This document shows positions 59,211 to 64,000 of a stretch of 64,000 bases of DNA, piece by piece. Source of the DNA: Eudromia elegans (taxonomy: Eukaryota > Chordata > Aves > Tinamiformes > Tinamidae); the NCBI GenBank assembly GCA_003342815.1, contig PTEX01000496.1:1-64000 (forward strand), written 5' to 3'. A program made the position numbers and the translations under genes. Each line of letters opens with the position of its first letter. The first letter of the stretch is position 1. The notes beneath the pieces are model-generated. The model did not search any database. It worked only from the letters and a program-made list of their open reading frames with translations, and had not been told where the DNA came from.

Positions 59211-62000
59211 CCTCAGTTTTCCTTAAGCTACTACTAAAGAAAGTTGCTTTCCGTGATTGACCAGAACAAAACTGTGACTCTTTAAGATACCAAATACCAG
59301 GTTTTTGAACTCCTCAAGCTGAAAGTTATTTTGAAGATTATAGTTTGTTTGTTTCTTCCTAATCTTAATATGGGTGTTACTGTTCTACTGGACACTGGTA
59401 GTCTCTGCATTAGTATTGCTTTCTTTGTAGTTATCACCTATTACTACAATTATGTTTGTTAATTCTGGCGGGAGGAGCATATTCATAAATCACTTTCTGT
59501 ATCTGCCTGCACAAGACGGTTGTTTTGCACTCACACAATCATTCAGCACTGCTAGAAGAAGCAAGGACTGCTTGTAGTCCTTCATGCCTCTAATACAGCT
59601 TTCAAGTCCTTCTTGCCAGCTTCCTTATACCATGGCAAGATGACTTGTGAAGAGGCTTTGCATCCAATAAGCTGGAAAGATGTAACTTGCAAGAGTTTAC
59701 TGAGCTGGTAGGAGAGCTGGTGGATACTGGTATCCATGGATACATGGATCCCGCTTGGGAATTCTGCTCTGGATAACTTTGCAGTTGCAAGCCAACCCAT
59801 CTCACCCGCAGTGTCATTACTGAAGTGTTTGCACAGACACGCTCAGTGTTAATTTAGCGGATTTAATTTAAAATGGAGGAATTAAGGTTCAAAAGCTACA
59901 CTTAGCACTTAGTGAATAAACTGCTTTAGAAGAGGTTAGGGTGCTTTCAATCTTGATGAGGCAGTCTCATCACAATCTAAAAAGGGTTAGGTAAATTTCC
60001 AGGGCAGACATCAGTGTATTTGAAGTAGACAAGCAACTGGTGGAAATCCTTTGGGAAGAAGAATTTGAGGCCCTAAATATAGGGCATTCTAATTAAAACT
60101 GATTTTTGAATCCAAAAATAGTAGTCATCTTATGGATCTGTTTGATTACATAGCAAGTATGCCATTCTACTTCTGGCAGGCCAGAGTTTTTAAATGCAAC
60201 TGCTGTGTTTTGGCTACGGGGAAAGACTAGATGTTCTTAAGTCTTTAACCTTTCATTTATGTCTTATTTTCATATTTATTATATGGATTTTGAAGATTTA
60301 AGCTTTGAAGATATACATTTTGAAGATCTATTGTATAATCTTAAAATTTCAAAGCAGAAATTTAAGATTTGGATTATATAGTGGAAGAAGAAAGAAAAAG
60401 GCAAAAACTGGTACCTGAACTGTAGCATAGATAAATTTAAATGCTGTAGCATTTGAAAACAAGAGAAAATCATTCCTGAATTCTTGAAGGGTAAACTTCC
60501 AAGGTGATGTTGTATACTCAATTACATATGAGGGAAATTGATTTTTCCATAAAGTAGCTTGTTTTATTTGTCTAGAGACTGTTTTTTACTTCCATAGGCT
60601 AACCAGGAAAAAACAGTCTATTTTCAAAGGTTCTAATGCTACACAATATAAAAAAGCCAAAAGAGGGGGGGAGCGGGATAAATGTTTTGTAACAGACTGA
60701 ACTTGCGCTTTTGTGATGCTTCATCTCGTTAGCTGTTACATGCAGAGGATCTTTCTTGAATGATTGAATAGTGATGGGAGTTTAATCCCATAATCCATGG
60801 GGGAAAAGGTTGTTCCCCGGAACCTTTTTGGATTAATGCACCATTTGTGCCTGCAGGCTTGTCCCTTTCCTTGCATGCTTTCCTCAACCGGATAAATAAC
60901 CCTGTGTTTCCTTCTGGAGAGAGTGGCCACTGCTGGCAAGGATGGCAGGTGTCCTCAGTAACCTGTGTGGTGGCAAACACACGTCTGTCATTTGGAGGAG
61001 GGAGCTGAGGTTTTCTCCTTCCCAACTAGAGTTTGATATAAAAAACTGCAATATGACATGCATTTTAAAGAGGAGGCAACTACAAGGGTTCTTGTTCTGG
61101 TTTTCTTTTTTCTGTTTTTTCTTTTTTTTTTCTTTCCCTGGTGTGTGGAGCCTGGTTCTCTCAGTATGTTAGACATGCTCAGAGTCCTAATGCAATTAAC
61201 AAACTAAGCCTGGAATACACTGTATGCAAAACAGCATATGATGCAAAACAGGATTTGTCCCACCTCTCCATCTTGCATGAATAGAATTTTGATTTTTTTT
61301 TTTAAATTCACAGTACTTCCTTTTCCTGGTTTTGTGCAAAGCATTTTTTTTTCTGGAGATTTCTAATGTGTTGTAGTCTGCACAGAAAATGTTTTGATGT
61401 TCTTATGGTTCTTGTTGACAGGCTTTGCTTGCCGTGGCTTTTCAGTGGGATATGTAAAACTGAGAAACACTATGCATATATTTTTTTTTTAACGCTAATT
61501 CCTGCGACACCCTGTCCTCTTTAGTTACTGCTTACAACACATGCTAATGTAAAAACTGTAAAATCCACAGTACTTTCTACTGTTACATAACTGAACCGCT
61601 GACTCTTTCTTCTTGCAAGCCAGTGTTTGGCCTTCAGCTTCTTTCTGCTGTAAGCCAGGGCATTTGGCTTTGTTTGTTTTCACTGAAATGAAGTACTTCA
61701 GTTGTCAAACATTGGATGATTGAAGTATTGTTTTGCTGTCCATAGCTACTAGTTTCATAGCGATCAATCTAATGTTTAAATGTTTCAAATAAAAAGTTTT
61801 CTAGAACTTTGTGTAGAAAATACGAGTTATTTCACAACGATCTGTACTTCCTTTGTATGTGAACAAACTAATAATCTTTTAAATTCACTTGTAACTTCAA
61901 TGTAACCTTATGTTCGGATTACATGTGATAGATACCTACAAAACTGATACCTCTGAAAAGTGGTGTTCAGGTATGTTTGCAATGCTAAAATGGTTTAAAT
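59211..62000 (+). other. AT-rich presumed intronic DNA
   Basis: No exon, RNA gene or repeat family is recognised. T-rich runs near 61110-61135 and 61480-61492 give artefactual frames. Confidence 0.45.
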
Positions 62001-62095
62001 GTTATTGCACCTATATTTTAGGTGTAATCAATTTTATTACTAACTGCGCCTTATTGCACCTAAAATAAGATGTGGTTAGTAATAAAATTGATTAT
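62001..62095. repeat. Nested inverted repeat: 20-bp perfect stem with secondary palindromes
   Basis: taatcaattttattactaac (62025-62044) is the exact reverse complement of 62075-62094, with a 30-base spacer. Inside and beside it are further symmetric pieces. attgcacct (62004-62012) pairs with aggtgtaat (62020-62028) at 8 of 9 positions. tattttaggtgtaat (62014-62028) pairs with attgcacctaaaata (62053-62067) at 14 of 15 positions. ttattgcacct is also directly repeated at 62002 and 62051. Two alternative stem-loops are therefore possible. It may be a small MITE-like palindrome, a structured RNA element or a local inverted duplication. No family is recognised. Confidence 0.9.
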
Positions 62096-63451
62096 TGTCA
62101 TGTATCCGAATTTCTAACTTTTAAGTTGACAGTAGCCATTATTTTTAATATTGTGTTGGTATTTAACCTCTCATTTTTATGAATGTTATTTTATTATATG
62201 ATAGCATGGCAATTGGTACCAGTATGTTTGAATTGTGCATTTTGGAATCATTAAAGTGTAAATCAGTAGGGATTATGTGCTTCTGCTAGATAACAGTTGC
62301 TCTTGTGTGTACAGTTGCTATGTATTTATGAAAAAGAAATGGGATCTCCAATGAGGAAGGTGCTTCACTGATATAATTTAGCACAAGGAGCTAGGAATTT
62401 TCTGAGTCTGAAACATGATAAACCATTAACCCGTTTTGGAGCTAAAACATGATATGATTGTTTTGATCCACAAATTTATTCTGCACAGTAAAGGACAATA
62501 AATAGCATAATCCATTTTGGTTGGATTATGCAATTTAAGACATTTCAATAATTAAAAAAAATGCTTACAGGAATTCTGTGAATTGTAGATTTATTTGTTT
62601 AAGCTCCTTGTAAGGTAACTAAAGGATGGCATCAAGTCTTTCTTCCTACGACACGTTCAGGGTTTAATTCTACTTCTTTTTACTCCCTATTTTTAACACA
62701 CGTCACGTTACCTATTCTGAGAATGACGCAATCTAGCGAAATGAGGAAAAATTGAATGTGGATGTTATTTTTCAAAATCTACAGCAAAATCTGATGCCTT
62801 TGATAATATGAAACATCATATAAAAGAAAACACTTGGAAACTTGGTGCTTGGAAGTCCATGTGAATTCTAGTATTTGTTTCCTTGCATTGAGCATGATAG
62901 GTAAATAAGAGCAACTTTTGCACACGGTATTGCTTTTATGAATATCTTTTTTCATCTGATGAGTCAGTAATACTGTCTTGTAAAGCTATAGCCCATTCAT
63001 GGAATATCCCTATTATGACATAATATTGTTTCTAGGCTGCTATGCCTTATTCTTAAGTTTGGTTTGGTTTGAGAAGAGGATCAAATAAAAATGTATGAAT
63101 AGATGAAAGCAACAGTAAATTGTATTAGTTTTAGTAAATTGTAGTACAGTAAAATAGTAAAATTTAGTAATTTAGTACATTAGTAAATTGTACAATTTGC
63201 AAGATCATTTGCAAGAAATGCAGGCATCTGACAAAACATAAAGCCTGCCATTCCTGACAAAGACCTTTTATGTGTTTTCTCAAACTTGGACTAATCAGAT
63301 GTATTGATAAAGTTTGAGTGAGAAAGATAGCTTCACTTTTTCTTTAATGTAGTAATATGGTGCTGCTTCTTATTTCATCTTGTCCTGAATAGTTGCCTAA
63401 ATTTTAAATATTATAAAACATTTTCCTGTTTTTTTTTTTTTTTTTTTCCAG
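62096..63451 (+). other. AT-rich presumed intronic DNA
   Basis: No exon is recognised. Positions 63114-63195 are an irregular repeat of AGTAAATT/AGTAAAAT words. The stretch ends in a long T tract (63429-63447) followed by ccag. Confidence 0.45.
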
Positions 63452-63577
63452 TTTTGTCAACGTTTAGAATAGTTCATCTCTGTAGGGAAAGGAGGACCTT
63501 AAACAAAATTGCTCAAGCCCAGATATTGTATCTTGTTAATCAAAGAAAGTCGGACTGTAGTCCAAAAACAAACCGAG
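63452..63577 (+). other. Speculative coding exon, phase 1 to phase 1, 126 bases
   Basis: A near-uninterrupted run of about 19 Ts and ccag (acceptor ending at 63451) precedes this interval, and a good donor follows it (CCGAG|GTAGTG, GT at 63578-63579). Joining it to the phase-1 end of the exon at 29496-29580 keeps the frame open through all 126 bases, which is a multiple of three. It would encode 42 residues, beginning VLSTFRIVHLCRE and including AQAQILYLVNQRKSDCS. The same frame would continue to a TAA at about 63610 if the donor were not used. I do not recognise the protein sequence, and an open frame of this length can arise by chance. It may also be a pseudo-exon. Confidence 0.2.
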
Positions 63578-64000
63578 GTAGTGATGACTATACCCTGTCT
63601 CGAAAAAAATAAAAAGACTCTTCCTCATTGAACACCTCTCATAGTCAGTCTCATTTCTTTCAATATTAGATTGCTTTTTGTTGGAGTCTTTCTCTCTTCA
63701 TGTAATTGATAATGCCATTATGCAGGTAAGTTACCTTATTGTATTTTGGCTAGGTGGAGGAGATTAGAAATGTTATACCTTTTATATTTTTTTATTAAAA
63801 GAGAAATACTTCATTGCTGTTGAAGGAAACCTTCCATTTTCGTTTTTTTGTTGTCTGATATGGTAACATATTATTTGTCTGACATTTAGTCTTTTAGAGT
63901 ATAGCTATATGTTCTCTTAAATAAAGGCAATTCACTAGCATAGAACTAGACACTATTTTTGTAACATCACTGCTAAGAAGTACTCAGAGTGACACAGTCT
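63578..64000 (+). other. AT-rich non-coding DNA at the right edge
   Basis: Nothing is recognised in this stretch. Confidence 0.45.

Noticed and set aside
1..64000. tRNA, rRNA, CRISPR array, prokaryotic operon or phage-like system
   Set aside because: No cloverleaf-like sequence, rRNA motif, regularly spaced repeat-spacer array or dense set of genes was seen. The window is eukaryotic and mostly non-coding.

Overview
The window looks like a bird (Aves) nuclear genome, or at least a sauropsid one. It is mostly AT-rich, non-coding and fairly poor in repeats. The recognisable interspersed repeats are CR1 LINE fragments, several of which end in the CR1-type ATTCTRTG octamer, and two old MIR-type SINE remnants. 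The species cannot be named from what is visible. A 105-base N gap and six isolated Ns inside a CR1 copy point to a draft assembly.

Layout. Positions 1 to about 28,200 contain no gene I can support. They hold AT-rich unique DNA, simple repeats, a 40-base pure poly(A), CR1 fragments near 5.4-6.0 kb (minus), 15.6-16.0 kb (plus, very old) and 18.1-18.4 kb (plus), a MIR-type SINE near 14.3-14.6 kb, and a short GC-rich coding-like patch at 11.65-11.88 kb. The only convincing host gene landmark is a CpG island at about 29.04-29.99 kb. It contains GC boxes, a GGA-rich 5' leader, an ATG at 29496 in strong Kozak context, 28 codons plus one base of open frame, and a GT donor at 29581. I read this as the promoter and first coding exon of a plus-strand gene that I cannot identify. 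If so, nearly all of the right half of the window is its first intron.

The putative intron (29.6-64 kb) holds a canonical G-quadruplex motif just after the donor, a 9-bp minisatellite broken by the assembly gap (33.26-33.47 kb), CR1 copies at 34.6, 40.1, 47.5-48.2 and 59.1 kb (all minus), a MIR remnant at 45.1 kb (minus), and a 1.5-kb CR1 copy at 51.95-53.46 kb (plus) with most of the reverse-transcriptase C-terminal half in several broken frames. It also holds two perfect or near-perfect stem-loops (43.83-43.89 and 62.0-62.1 kb). Near the right edge (63452-63577) a sequence with a strong acceptor and a good donor is open in the phase needed to follow exon 1. It is a speculative second exon.

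No operon, CRISPR array, tRNA, rRNA or intact mobile element was found. Most open frames in the window are chance frames in AT- or T-rich DNA, or pieces of CR1 reverse transcriptase. No clearly new biological system was seen. The points most worth checking are the identity of the CpG-island gene, the candidate exon at 63.45 kb, the two stem-loops, the gapped minisatellite and the GC-rich patches at 11.7 and 34.8-35.1 kb.
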